Part shown: one piece after another, positions 47,654 to 57,762 of the stretch
How positions within the stretch are numbered: the first letter of the stretch is position 1
How the letters are laid out: each line of letters opens with the position of its first letter
Assembly (NCBI RefSeq): GCF_000765905.2
Contig: NZ_JRPL02000012.1
Span: 1 to 64,000 of the forward strand
Length of the DNA: 64,000 bases
DNA from: Helicobacter trogontum
Lineage (GTDB): Bacteria > Campylobacterota > Campylobacteria > Campylobacterales > Helicobacteraceae
Reading direction: 5' to 3'
Made by a program: the position numbers and the translations under genes
Notes under the pieces: generated by a model
Seen by the model: only the letters and a program-made list of their open reading frames with translations
Databases searched by the model: none
Told to the model about the DNA's origin: nothing

Positions 47654-48461
47654 TATTGCAATACGTTTTTATAATGCTAGTTCTATTTTATGGTTTGGAT
47701 CATTCCTTATTTCACTATTGCTACACTTTGGGGTAATGTATGCGATATGGTTTAGCCCTGCAAAGACTCAGACGATTGAAATAGGTGGTTTTGAATCAAC
47801 ACTAGGAGATACATTTCAGTCTGTCATGCTGGTATCTGACTTACCTTTAGGGGAAGCAAAAGAGTTTAGCCAAAATTCTAAAAAATCAAGAATTACACCA
47901 CAAACAAAAAAAATAAAAAAGAAACAATCAGGTGCAATAACTAATCAGGAAAGTAAAGACGCTGTATTACATGCTGCTGAAAAATTTGATACAAATATTG
48001 CAAACGAAGATTCTCAATCTCAAGCCACAGATATAGCACAAAATAGTCCCAGTCAAGATAAAAATATAGAACAAGATAGCACACAGCAAGATATGGTAGC
48101 CCAAGCACAAACCCTGCGTAATGATAATGCAAACTCTACAGTGCTACAAGGTATTCACGCAAGAGATATAAAAAGTTATCAATCACTTCTTATGGCGCAC
48201 TTAACTCGCTTCAAGACATACCCACAAGATTCCATAAATAACAAAGAAGAGGGTGTTGTAGCAGTAAGGATTCGTATTGATGAAAATGGGAATGTGCTCT
48301 CTCAAAATGTTAAGCAAGGATGCAAGTTTGCGGCTTTAAATAACGCGGCATTGATGTTATTGCAGAAAGCCTCTCCTTTACCAAAACCACCAAGCGACAT
48401 GCTAAGGCAAGGATATTTGACATTTAGCCTACCGATTGTATATAGTTTGCGAGAGAGATAA
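47643..48461 (+). CDS. tonB: TonB energy transducer
   Basis: 272 residues: N-terminal membrane anchor (about 12-37), a Lys/Gln/Ser-rich spanning region in place of the usual Pro-rich linker, and a C-terminal TonB domain (about 175-272) with HLTRFKTYP and GVVAVRIRIDENG. Last gene of the eight-gene plus-strand set; it presumably serves the two receptors in this locus. Confidence 0.9.
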   Translation: MINNIAIRFYNASSILWFGSFLISLLLHFGVMYAIWFSPAKTQTIEIGGFESTLGDTFQSVMLVSDLPLGEAKEFSQNSKKSRITPQTKKIKKKQSGAITNQESKDAVLHAAEKFDTNIANEDSQSQATDIAQNSPSQDKNIEQDSTQQDMVAQAQTLRNDNANSTVLQGIHARDIKSYQSLLMAHLTRFKTYPQDSINNKEEGVVAVRIRIDENGNVLSQNVKQGCKFAALNNAALMLLQKASPLPKPPSDMLRQGYLTFSLPIVYSLRER

Positions 48462-48666
48462 AAGCATAAATATAGAATAGCTGTTTGAAATGTTGAGTAT
48501 AAGTAAAAGGGTATAAATTTAAAGGAATTTTTGCAGCTCTTAGATATTCAAGGATAATACGAGAATGCAATATTTGGGAGTTGTAATGAATGGTTGGCTA
48601 GTAAGAATATAAGAGCGGTTGATCTTAGACATTATGGGAGAGGTTTTGAAGTGTTATGTGTTATTT

Positions 48667-49794
48667 TTAGACATATACCCGTGCGATTCGCTTTGATACT
48701 GCACATACAAGTTCGTAATTAATTGTGCCAATATGTGCAGCCAATTCATCCACACTAAGAATATTATTAAACTCATCATAGCCAAAAAGTACAGCACAAT
48801 CTCCAATTTGCACATCTTCAACATCGCTTACATCAACCATGCATTGATCCATGCAAATATTGCCTATCACTCTGGCTCTTTTGCCGCGTATTAAGACTTC
48901 TGCCTTATTAGATAAAAGCCTCATATATCCATCTGCATAACCCACTGGCAGTGTGGCAATTTTAGTTTTTCTATGTGTGATAAAAGTGCCACCATAACTC
49001 ACCCGCTCATTAGCATCAACTTCTTTAATATGTGCAATATGTGCTCTAAAGCTCATAACAGGTTTTAGCGCTAATCCTTGCATATCCATAGCAAAAGAGG
49101 GCTTTAATCCATAGGCAATTATACCAAGCCTTACCATATCCAAATGTGTTTTACCTGCATTCATAATGCCAGCACTATTCGCACAATGCAATAGCGTATT
49201 GTCATGTTTTGGCAACAATGACACAAAGGCACGAAAACTTTCATACTGCATGTTTAAATACTCTAAATCACAATCTGCACTGGCAAAATGTGTAAAAATA
49301 CCACGTATAGAAATATTAGAAAGTTTTGCTATCTCATGGATTTCATTTAGGCTTTTTGAGTTGCATTGATAACCGATGCGATTCATACCAGTGTCAAGTT
49401 TGATATGTATATTGGCTTGTTTATCCTGCCTTTTTGCACTTTTATTTAACTCTCTTGCCATTTCTATATCATACACGCATAGCTCAATATCATGCTTAAT
49501 TGCCTCATCAATAATAGAAGGTGGTGTATATCCTAGCACTAGAATTTTGGCTTGTGCTAAATGCGATCTAAGCTCCATTGCTTCATCAAAAGTAGCGACA
49601 CCTACCTGATAGATTCCATGTGTTAGAGCAAGTTGCCCCAACTTTAATGCACCATGTCCATACGCATCAGCCTTTAAAACCAGCATTAAACGTGTGCGTT
49701 GTGGCACATATTCTCGTATCAATTTTAAATTGTGTAGAAAATGATCTGTATAAATGTTTGCATAGACATAACGCTTTAAATCTTTATGTATCAT
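48667..49794 (-). CDS. alr: Alanine racemase
   Basis: 375 residues. PLP lysine in MLVLKADAYGHGA (K41, D43), catalytic Tyr in the RVSYGGTF segment, substrate loop GNICMDQCMVDV, all intact. It supplies D-alanine for peptidoglycan. Minus strand, divergent from nikR; RBS is weak (AGCAGAG). Confidence 0.95.
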   Translation of the reverse strand: MIHKDLKRYVYANIYTDHFLHNLKLIREYVPQRTRLMLVLKADAYGHGALKLGQLALTHGIYQVGVATFDEAMELRSHLAQAKILVLGYTPPSIIDEAIKHDIELCVYDIEMARELNKSAKRQDKQANIHIKLDTGMNRIGYQCNSKSLNEIHEIAKLSNISIRGIFTHFASADCDLEYLNMQYESFRAFVSLLPKHDNTLLHCANSAGIMNAGKTHLDMVRLGIIAYGLKPSFAMDMQGLALKPVMSFRAHIAHIKEVDANERVSYGGTFITHRKTKIATLPVGYADGYMRLLSNKAEVLIRGKRARVIGNICMDQCMVDVSDVEDVQIGDCAVLFGYDEFNNILSVDELAAHIGTINYELVCAVSKRIARVYV

Positions 49795-50120
49795 TACTCT
49801 GCTTTCTTGTCTTGATTTTGTTCTATAATTCTACTTAAAACTTTGCTAAGTATTGTTAGTTTTCTTGTTTAATATTATAGAATCCAAAGCATCTAGCAAT
49901 TTTGCGAGATTGTAGTATACTTAGCCATATAAAAGACCTATATAGAAAAAGATTTGCAATCTAGAAATTCTAAGAACTTTACTTGCAACGGATTCCATAA
50001 ATACATAGTATTAAATACTCTTGAAATACTATATAATACTAAAGATATAGAATACTTAATTATTAAAATTAAAACATGCAAACTTTAAGAATTATGAAAA
50101 TAATTTCACATAGAGTTTGC

Positions 50121-50126
50121 TATAAT
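50121..50126 (+). promoter_or_regulatory. Putative -10 box of nikR
   Basis: TATAAT in context TTTGC-TATAAT-TACGC, 78 nt before the nikR start. A GCAAACT/AGTTTGC inverted repeat spans the upstream 40 nt; I could not identify a convincing NikR or Fur operator in the 400-nt alr-nikR gap. Confidence 0.5.
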
Positions 50127-50203
50127 TACGCATTTTAGTGACTTATAGTATCATTAATTGTGCTATTTTCACAGCGTAGATTCCAAAATATAGCGAGATA
50201 GAT

Positions 50204-50674
50204 ATGAGACAAGTAAGGAATGAAAAACTACAAGATCCTAAAGATTCCATTATTAGATTTTCTGTATCCCTACCATCTGGACTACTTGATGAGCTTGATA
50301 ATAAAATTACGCAAAATGGCTACACTTCACGCTCAGAACTCATTCGCGATATGATACGTGAGAAGTTGGTTGATGAAAAGTGGGACAAAGGTGAGAGCGA
50401 GGGGACAAAAGAACATTTAGGAGTTTTAGTCTTAATTTATGATCACCATCAACGAGGGCTTAATCAAAAAAAGAATGAAATCGAGCATAACAACCATTTG
50501 GTGCAAATTGTCTGCACAACTCATGTGCATGTCGATCACCATAATTGTCTTGAAACTATTATTCTTAAGGGTAAAAAAGATGATATTGAAAAGCTTTGTA
50601 TAGAGATTGGTGGATTACTTGGGGTGAAATTTGCAAAACTTACACGGACTGCAAGTTTTAGAGAACAAATGTGA
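50204..50674 (+). CDS. nikR: Nickel-responsive regulator NikR
   Basis: 156 residues: ribbon-helix-helix DNA-binding domain (about 17-62, [20 protein letters not shown]... [13 protein letters not shown]) and ACT-like nickel domain with the metal ligands in [19 protein letters not shown] (His, His, His, Cys). In Helicobacter NikR represses nickel uptake and controls urease in response to Ni. Length and spacing match H. pylori NikR. The ribosome site is weak, so the exact start is slightly uncertain. Confidence 0.96.
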   Translation: MRQVRNEKLQDPKDSIIRFSVSLPSGLLDELDNKITQNGYTSRSELIRDMIREKLVDEKWDKGESEGTKEHLGVLVLIYDHHQRGLNQKKNEIEHNNHLVQIVCTTHVHVDHHNCLETIILKGKKDDIEKLCIEIGGLLGVKFAKLTRTASFREQM

Positions 50675-51006
50675 TTTCAAATCCTGTGTAATGATATGTG
50701 CTGAAGTAGACATGCTTTTAAGTTGAAAGAATTAGGGTAATATATAAACCTAAATAAAGCAGAATGAAATTTTAAATGATGATAGATATATCAATAAGCT
50801 TATGGTATATGTTGCTTCATGGCTTCTAAAATCAAACTCTAAAGGTAGTCTATCTGACATTGTATTTTTGCCTTTCTTCTTTATGTTATAAGAGCTTGTA
50901 ATCTTATCTCACGTCATATCATCATAACTTATTTTTTATTTTTTTTGATATAATCTAGTTCAATAAGACCCTTTAGTTATATGTATATAGTGTAAAAGGA
51001 GATATT
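50675..51006. other. Intergenic region with the guaA promoter
   Basis: About 330 AT-rich bases. TATAAT at 50949-50954 is the likely -10 box for guaA, followed by a strong AAAAGGAGAT ribosome site. Nothing else recognised. Confidence 0.5.
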
Positions 51007-54000
51007 ATGAATAATCTACAAATTTTAGTCCTTGATTTTGGTTCCCAATATACACAACTCATTGCAAGAAGATTGCGTGAGTATGGTATTTATACCGAAA
51101 TTGTTCCCTATTTTGAAACATTAGATTCTATTAAAGCAAAAAATCCTAAAGGTATCATTTTAAGTGGTGGTCCAGCAAGTGTTTATGAAGAAGATGCGTA
51201 TAAACCAGATTCTGGAATCTTTGATTTAAAGATACCAATACTTGGAATCTGCTATGGTATGCAGTATATCGCACACTTTTTTGGTGGTAGTGTAGTCAAG
51301 GCAGAAGCACAGGAGTTTGGACGAGCAGTTTTAACGATTCTAAATGAAGATCCCATAACATGTGCTAACGCATTTAATAAACAAACACAACACTGCCTCA
51401 TACGAGAATACACTTTAGATGATCTATCTAGTCTTTGTGATTTGATGAATGATGAGAAAAGTATGCAAAGTATAAAAACTTCAAGCCCTCAAGAAGCAAA
51501 AGAATGGTTAGAAATGCAATTAGCAAACTATAAACAACATGGCTATGGGATTTGGGCAGTAGTGGATAAAATAAGTGGAAAAATTATTGGTAATACAGGT
51601 ATCAAACAAGTAATCACAACACTCAATGACATCACGCAAGAAATTTATAAAATAGAGTGTATCCTAGATAAAACATACCTAAACAAGAGATATGGTCATG
51701 CAATACTTCAAGAAATAATGAAGGAATGTGTTACATATGCTTTTGAAAACCTTTGTATTGATGAAATCTACTTTTTTGCACACAGGGATAATTATACTTT
51801 ATTGCACATTATACAAAAACTTGGTGGAGTGCATTGTGAAACACGCAATGATGAAATGTTATGGAAAATAATAAACCACCAAGCAAATAAGACAAAAAAT
51901 ACAGGCAAACAAATAACAAGCGATACGCTTATCTTACGAGAGTTTGTGCCAACGGATTTGGAAGAGATAGAATCTATGCTACTAGATTCTGAAGTGATGA
52001 GTGCATGGGGAAGAGCTTTAAGTAAACAAGAAGCAAAAGAATGGCTGAATAAACAAATACAATCATACAAAGATTATGGCTTTGGGTTATTTGCAGTTAT
52101 TGAAAAAAGCAGCAATGAGATAGTGGGGCAATGTGGTATTACATGGCAGAGCATACAAGATTCTAATCTTTATAACACCATTAAAGAGAGTTTGCATAAT
52201 GGGGACTATCTAAACCACACAACACAATATAGTATGCAAAAGCTACTAGATTCTCACGTCCCGTTATTGCCAGAGCTAGGCTATATCTTTAAAAAAAGTC
52301 ATTGGCACAAGGGTTTGGCGAGTAAAGCAGCACAAATGTGCATGGAGTATGCCTTTAAAGACTTAGGGTTACCTCTACTTATTAGTCTTATAAAAACAGA
52401 TAATATCGCTCCGCAGAATCTAGCAAAACGCCTTGAAATGCGTATTGTGGGAAGAAGCAATAAGACTTTTGATAATAAAGTTATGCCTCATTTTGTTTAT
52501 ATGCTAAAAGCAAGTGATTATGTAGGATTAGATTTAAATACAAAAGATTCCAAAAAGATCTTGCTTGAATTTACGCATTATTCAAAAGAGAATCGCATAG
52601 ATACTGATGTAAAAAATGATCTGCTAAAGATATGGAAAGATTCTGTGCATGCAACTCATCATTTTTTAACAACAAAAGATATTGAGGAAAGTGTAAAGGA
52701 CATAGATGAGCTTCTAGACTCCACACAGATTATTGTAGCAAGTGATTATAGTAAAAAGCTAGGCTTTATTGCATTAAAGAGAAATAAGATTGAAGCACTT
52801 TTTATAACACCTAGTGCCCTAAAAAAAGGTATTGGAAAAGCTTTGATAGCAAAAGCCTTAGAGGTTGGACTAGGAAATTATAGTCATGTTTTTGTGGATT
52901 GCAATGAGGCAAATACAGATGCCATTGCATTCTATCATACGCTAGGCTTTGCTATCTTTGGGCGAAGTCCTAAAGATTCTCATGATAGAGATTTGCCACT
53001 TGTGCATTTTGGAGCAAATAGCACACTGCTAATGCGTTCTTTTAATCTTTATCATGAAACCCCCTTGTTTGAGACAGAACGACTTATCATAAGAGTTATG
53101 AATAAAAATGATATAGCAGGGCTTAATGCAATGTTGCTTGATTATGAAGTCATGAGTTCATGGGAGTATAACTTTAATGATTCTAGTGTGCAAGAATGGC
53201 TTAATACACAATTAGAACGATACAAAAAGTTTGGTTTTGGTCTTTGGGCAGTGATAGAAAAAGAAAGTGGCAATATGATTGGACAAGCAGGATTAAGTTT
53301 GCAGACTTACAACAACAAGAAAGTGCTTGGCTTGACTTATATTATCGCAAAAAACTATTGGAAAAAGGGTTATGGTGCAGAAGTAGCACTTGCTTGTAAG
53401 CATTATGCATTTCAAGTTTTGAAAGCAAAAGAGCTGTATTTGCTTATCAAAGAGGATAATGAGGCTTCAAAAGCAGTAGCTAAAAAACTACAAGCATATT
53501 TACTTGGAGAAACTACTTGGACTTATCGTGGGCGAGAAATGCAAAGACTTGTGTATAGAATCAAAAACACCAACACAACGCATTTTAGCATTGAAACAAG
53601 TCGTACAATATTGCGTCAATATAAAGATTCTGATTATCCTGCACTTAAAGCCATATTGCAAAATAGCGAAACCATGCAGTCCTTTAATGGAGCATTAAAT
53701 GAGGAAGAAGTACAAGCTTGGATAGAGCAAGAACAAACAAATCTTGATAGGTTTGGTGTTGGCTGGTGGGTTATCACCGATAGAAACAATAATAATGTCA
53801 TTGGACTTGCAGGTTTGCACTACACGCAATACCTTGAAATGCAATATGTATTGCATAAGGATCATTTACATAAAGGTTATGCCATTGAGGTAGCCCTTGC
53901 TTGTAAAGAATATGCCTTTAAACATCTACGCGTTAAAGAGATCTATTCATTATGCAAAGAAGACAATATCTCTGCACAGAATGTCGCAAAACGAATTGGT

Positions 54001-56058
54001 ATGCAAAAAGTAGATGTTGTGACAGATGCAAACAATATAAAATATATAAGGTTCTGTGCCACCAGCAAAGTAAATCCACTTGCTTATACAAAATATAGCT
54101 ATACAGATTCTATAGAGTCCATGGAATCTTTGCAAAAAAATCTCAAACAACTGAATCTAACAGTCACTTCTTTAAATACATTGGATTCTAAGGCAATATC
54201 TGAGTTAAGTATGCTTTGGCAAGAATACTTTGCAAATACACACATGCATGTATCAAGAGAGGTTATTGTTGAGAATGGTGCGAATATACAACAACTCCTC
54301 TCAAAATGTGTGCAATGTCTAGTCATTAAGAGTATAGAAAAAGATGCTGTGAAAGATGAAATACTCGGTTTTCTAGCAGTATATGATACAGCAGCACAAA
54401 ATAGCTTTATAGAAATATTCCTATGTGCTAAAAATGCAAGACTAGAGAGAGAGGGTGTAGCATTATTGCAAGCATTTATGCACACAAATGATACTAAACA
54501 TATTACAATGCCTTGCCTTTTAGAACAAGATGAAGCATGGCTTTTGTATGAGTATTTGGGATTTGTAAAGAATGACAATGATATGTGTCTTACACATTTG
54601 GAGAATCAGACACTAGGCATAGATAAAAAGTTAGTCTATAATTATCATGACATAGGATTACCTTGCGTTCTTTATGGTGCTACACGAGATAGGCTTCAAA
54701 CATCTTTACAATCATTTTTACTACAAGATTCTCAATGCGCTAATGTGGAATTTTTGTTTGCAGACACAGATGTAACGCTAAAGATTCATAACAATAACTC
54801 AACAGAGAATAGAAAAACTACGCTATTTCAAAATGTAAAGCAAGATTCCATTGTGTGGATGAGTCATGCTGATAAGGTGACAACTCTGCCTCATGGTTTT
54901 ATAGAACTTGCCAAAAGTGGCAACACGCATTATTGTGCGATTGCAAATCTAGAAAAACAAATTTATGCAATGCAATTCCATCCAGAGGTAGTGCATAGTG
55001 AATGCGGTGGGGAAATGCTAAAAAACTTTGCCATCAATATTTGCAAGGCAGATACAAGCTGGAATATGCAAACTTTTGCAGAAAGTGAAATCATAAAATT
55101 AAGAGAAAAAGTATTAGGCAATAACGCAGAATCTAAACCTATTTCAATTTCAGCACAAAAAGTACTTTGTGCGGTAAGCGGAGGGGTGGATTCTAGCGTC
55201 GTAGCCACCCTGCTTTATCGTGCGATTGGCGAAAATCTTATCCCTATTTTTGTAGATACTGGGCTTCTACGTAAAGGTGAGAGAGAAGCGGTGGAAAAGA
55301 TGTTTAGAGACAACCTGCATGTGCCACTTATCACCATTGATGCAAGTGAAGAGTTTTTAGGACTACTTAAGGGGGTATGTGATCCTGAGAGCAAACGTAA
55401 AATTATTGGTGAGACTTTCATCAAGGTTTTTGAGAGAGAGGCAAAAAAACACAATGCTAATGGCGAGATAAGATTCCTAGCACAAGGCACGCTGTATCCA
55501 GATGTAATAGAATCTGTAAGCGTAAAAGGACCAAGCAAGACTATAAAAAGCCATCATAATGTAGGGGGCTTGCCTGATTGGATGAAGTTTGAGCTAATCG
55601 AGCCATTAAGAGAACTTTTTAAAGATGAAGTAAGGGCTTTGGGGCGAGAGCTTGGAATGCCAGAAATGATGCTTATGCGTCATCCATTCCCAGGACCAGG
55701 ACTTGCAATCCGTATTATGGGTGAAGTCAATAAAACAGATTTAGATTTACTTAGGGCTTGTGATTCTATTTTTATTGATGAGTTGCATAAGTATGATTTA
55801 TACAACAAAGTATGGCAAGCCTTTTGTGTATTGCTCAATGTAAAGAGCGTGGGGGTAATGGGGGATAACCGAACTTATGATAATACAATTTGCGTGCGTG
55901 CAGTAGAAGCGCTAGATGGTATGACAGCAACTTTTTCTCATCTTCCGCATAGTTTCTTAGAGGGTGTAGCAAATAGAATCATTAATGAAGTAGAGGGAAT
56001 AAATCGCGTAGTGTATGACATTACTTCCAAACCACCAGGAACAATTGAGTGGGAGTAA
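51007..56058 (+). CDS. guaA: GMP synthase with a giant GNAT-array insertion in the glutaminase domain
   Basis: 1683 residues, against about 510 for normal GuaA. Residues 1-118 are the first half of the class I glutaminase (nucleophile C82 in GICYGMQ). Residues about 119-1270 are foreign; from about 1271 the glutaminase resumes (VWMSHADKV) with H1325/E1327 in QFHPEV, then the PP-loop SGGVDSS (1391-1397) and a complete dimerisation domain ending KPPGTIEWE. The insert holds GNAT acetyltransferase-like modules at about 127-291, 305-501, 518-668, 685-853, 859-1019 and a weaker one at 1030-1192, then a linker. It is not an intein: no splicing blocks, no terminal HN. guaA is normally essential for making GMP from XMP, so the enzyme probably folds around the insert. 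Reading frame is unbroken over 5 kb. Confidence 0.9.
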   Translation: MNNLQILVLDFGSQYTQLIARRLREYGIYTEIVPYFETLDSIKAKNPKGIILSGGPASVYEEDAYKPDSGIFDLKIPILGICYGMQYIAHFFGGSVVKAEAQEFGRAVLTILNEDPITCANAFNKQTQHCLIREYTLDDLSSLCDLMNDEKSMQSIKTSSPQEAKEWLEMQLANYKQHGYGIWAVVDKISGKIIGNTGIKQVITTLNDITQEIYKIECILDKTYLNKRYGHAILQEIMKECVTYAFENLCIDEIYFFAHRDNYTLLHIIQKLGGVHCETRNDEMLWKIINHQANKTKNTGKQITSDTLILREFVPTDLEEIESMLLDSEVMSAWGRALSKQEAKEWLNKQIQSYKDYGFGLFAVIEKSSNEIVGQCGITWQSIQDSNLYNTIKESLHNGDYLNHTTQYSMQKLLDSHVPLLPELGYIFKKSHWHKGLASKAAQMCMEYAFKDLGLPLLISLIKTDNIAPQNLAKRLEMRIVGRSNKTFDNKVMPHFVYMLKASDYVGLDLNTKDSKKILLEFTHYSKENRIDTDVKNDLLKIWKDSVHATHHFLTTKDIEESVKDIDELLDSTQIIVASDYSKKLGFIALKRNKIEALFITPSALKKGIGKALIAKALEVGLGNYSHVFVDCNEANTDAIAFYHTLGFAIFGRSPKDSHDRDLPLVHFGANSTLLMRSFNLYHETPLFETERLIIRVMNKNDIAGLNAMLLDYEVMSSWEYNFNDSSVQEWLNTQLERYKKFGFGLWAVIEKESGNMIGQAGLSLQTYNNKKVLGLTYIIAKNYWKKGYGAEVALACKHYAFQVLKAKELYLLIKEDNEASKAVAKKLQAYLLGETTWTYRGREMQRLVYRIKNTNTTHFSIETSRTILRQYKDSDYPALKAILQNSETMQSFNGALNEEEVQAWIEQEQTNLDRFGVGWWVITDRNNNNVIGLAGLHYTQYLEMQYVLHKDHLHKGYAIEVALACKEYAFKHLRVKEIYSLCKEDNISAQNVAKRIGMQKVDVVTDANNIKYIRFCATSKVNPLAYTKYSYTDSIESMESLQKNLKQLNLTVTSLNTLDSKAISELSMLWQEYFANTHMHVSREVIVENGANIQQLLSKCVQCLVIKSIEKDAVKDEILGFLAVYDTAAQNSFIEIFLCAKNARLEREGVALLQAFMHTNDTKHITMPCLLEQDEAWLLYEYLGFVKNDNDMCLTHLENQTLGIDKKLVYNYHDIGLPCVLYGATRDRLQTSLQSFLLQDSQCANVEFLFADTDVTLKIHNNNSTENRKTTLFQNVKQDSIVWMSHADKVTTLPHGFIELAKSGNTHYCAIANLEKQIYAMQFHPEVVHSECGGEMLKNFAINICKADTSWNMQTFAESEIIKLREKVLGNNAESKPISISAQKVLCAVSGGVDSSVVATLLYRAIGENLIPIFVDTGLLRKGEREAVEKMFRDNLHVPLITIDASEEFLGLLKGVCDPESKRKIIGETFIKVFEREAKKHNANGEIRFLAQGTLYPDVIESVSVKGPSKTIKSHHNVGGLPDWMKFELIEPLRELFKDEVRALGRELGMPEMMLMRHPFPGPGLAIRIMGEVNKTDLDLLRACDSIFIDELHKYDLYNKVWQAFCVLLNVKSVGVMGDNRTYDNTICVRAVEALDGMTATFSHLPHSFLEGVANRIINEVEGINRVVYDITSKPPGTIEWE
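51361..54820 (+). other. GNAT-domain array inserted in guaA
   Basis: Bounds are approximate, set where the match to ordinary GuaA is lost and regained. Modules 1, 2, 4 and 5 share a RimJ/RimL-like pattern: LRE/IR start, A-K-E-W-L...Q...YK..G-F/Y-G-x-WAVI, then I-G-x-x-G, H/Y-x-x-K-G-Y/L-A acetyl-CoA loop and a closing NxA/S...AKKL. Module 3 is a different, classical GNAT with KKGIGKALI and the [10 protein letters not shown] ending. Module 6 is degenerate, lacking a clear acetyl-CoA loop. This points to tandem duplication plus capture of at least one unrelated acetyltransferase. Confidence 0.8.
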
Positions 56059-56080
56059 ATAGGGGTTTTGAGATTTTGAG

Positions 56081-56920
56081 ATGAAGAATATATTATGCTT
56101 TGATGATTTTGTCAGTTCTTTGCAACCCACGAATAGAACTCTTGATTTTTATGTAGATTGGGAAAAATGCATACAAAATGTAGATAAAGTGAAGATTTCA
56201 CTCAATCATCTTAATTTTTTGCTCGGTGTGCAGCAATGTGAATTGCAAAAAAAGATTACAGTGTTGTTTGATGAGTATCCTAAAGCTTTTCAAGTATTGC
56301 CTTTATTGATTGCTATTAGAAAGTCTAGTAATGAGCAATTGTTGGATGAGAATAATAAAGTGTGTGATATGAATTCTTATCTAATAGAACCACAAAAAAT
56401 TTATAAGTTTATTTGTGAAAGTGGGTTGGATAAAATTTTTAGCGATAGGAAAATAAAAGATTTAAACGATTTTGTTTTTGGGGTAGAAGTAGGTCTTGAT
56501 ACAAATGCACGAAAAAATCGTGGTGGTAGTGTGATGGAGGCCATAATAAGTAATATTTTTACAAAGGCAGGCTTAGATTTTAAAGAGCAAGTTTATATTG
56601 GCGATTTTCCAAAGCTTTATAAAACTTTTGGTGATGATGTAAAAAAATTTGATTTTGTAATTTTTACTCCCAATAAAACTTATTGTATAGAATGTAATTT
56701 TTATACAAGTGGGGGAAGCAAATTAAATGAAGTTGCAAGAGCTTATCAAGATTTAGTTGTAAAATTTGAAACTTTTGATGAATATGAATTTATCTGGATA
56801 ACAGATGGAAAGGGGTGGTTAGAAGCTAAAAATAAGCTAGCAGAGGCTTATAAAAAAGTGGAAATTTACAATCTCTCTAATATTGATGAATTTGTATCAA
56901 AGGTTAAAAAAAATGTCTAA
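56081..56920 (+). CDS. DpnII-like type II restriction endonuclease (GATC)
   Basis: 279 residues. The C-terminal half carries the DpnII/MboI pattern: ARKNRGGSVMEAII near 146-159, then a PD-(D/E)XK-like core FDFVIF...YCIECNFYTSGGSK (Asp about 190, Glu about 206) and WITDGKGW. Members cut unmethylated GATC; H. pylori HpyIII (HP0091) is related. It overlaps the methyltransferase by 8 nt. The specificity is predicted from family only. Confidence 0.82.
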   Translation: MKNILCFDDFVSSLQPTNRTLDFYVDWEKCIQNVDKVKISLNHLNFLLGVQQCELQKKITVLFDEYPKAFQVLPLLIAIRKSSNEQLLDENNKVCDMNSYLIEPQKIYKFICESGLDKIFSDRKIKDLNDFVFGVEVGLDTNARKNRGGSVMEAIISNIFTKAGLDFKEQVYIGDFPKLYKTFGDDVKKFDFVIFTPNKTYCIECNFYTSGGSKLNEVARAYQDLVVKFETFDEYEFIWITDGKGWLEAKNKLAEAYKKVEIYNLSNIDEFVSKVKKNV

Positions 56921-57737
56921 TGCTACTTTTGCTAGTGAGGATGCTTTATTTTCTCTTTATCAGGGGGATTGCAATGAACTATTGCCAATGTTTAAAAGTC
57001 AAATAGATCTTATTTTTGCAGATCCTCCTTATTTTTTATCAAACGATGGTTTGAGTATACAAAGCGGAAAAATTGTAAGTGTAAATAAGGGTGCTTGGGA
57101 TAAGGGTGAAGATATAGATGATATAGATGCTTTTAATCTTGCTTGGATACAAAATGCAAAGCTTGCATTGAAAGATACCGGTAGTATTCTTATTAGTGGA
57201 ACTTATCATAATATTTTTTCGCTTGGTAGGATTTTGCAAAAGCTTGATTTTAAGATTTTGAATATTGTTACATGGCAAAAGACTAATCCACCGCCAAATT
57301 TTAGCTGTAGGTATCTTACGCATTCTACAGAACAGGTTATTTGGGCTAGAAAAAGTGCTAAACATAAACATATTTTTAACTATGAACTTTTAAAGCAATT
57401 AAATGATAATAAACAAATGCGAGATGTATGGACTTTTCCTGCTATTGCTCCTTGGGAAAAAGTAAATGGTAAACATCCTACACAAAAACCTCTTGCTTTG
57501 CTTGCACGTTTAATTTTAATGGCAAGCAATGAAGATTCTGTAATTTTAGATCCTTTTAGTGGGAGTTCTACTACAGGTATTGCAGCAAATTTATTGAATA
57601 GGAAATTTATAGGTATTGAAAAAGAAAGTGAATTTATAGATATATCTATAAAGAGAAAAATAGAGCTTGAAAATAATTTTCAGACTATAAGAAGCAAAAT
57701 AAAGGATTTAAATATTGCAAAAAATACTTTGATATAA
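56913..57737 (+). CDS. DNA adenine methyltransferase, partner of the DpnII-like enzyme
   Basis: 274 residues from ATG 56913 (AAGG just upstream); the ATG at 56883 lies deeper in the endonuclease gene. Beta-class order: catalytic motif IV DPPY (about 36-39) near the N-terminus and SAM-binding DPFSGSSTTG (about 212-221) near the C-terminus. This is the DpnA/M.HpyIII type that methylates adenine in GATC. Overlap with the endonuclease couples their translation. Confidence 0.87.
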   Translation: MSNATFASEDALFSLYQGDCNELLPMFKSQIDLIFADPPYFLSNDGLSIQSGKIVSVNKGAWDKGEDIDDIDAFNLAWIQNAKLALKDTGSILISGTYHNIFSLGRILQKLDFKILNIVTWQKTNPPPNFSCRYLTHSTEQVIWARKSAKHKHIFNYELLKQLNDNKQMRDVWTFPAIAPWEKVNGKHPTQKPLALLARLILMASNEDSVILDPFSGSSTTGIAANLLNRKFIGIEKESEFIDISIKRKIELENNFQTIRSKIKDLNIAKNTLI

Positions 57738-57738
57738 T
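57733..57738 (+). promoter_or_regulatory. Putative -10 box of the DUF262 gene
   Basis: TATAAT at the very end of the methyltransferase gene, 25 nt before the DUF262 start, so that gene may have its own transcript. Confidence 0.4.
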
Positions 57739-57762
57739 TAATAAAAATACTAAGGAGTATTT

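Noticed and set aside
51361-54820. The guaA insertion as an intein
   Set aside because: A Cys lies near the left junction, but there are no splicing blocks, no HNH/LAGLIDADG domain and no His-Asn at the right junction; the contents are GNAT-like domains.
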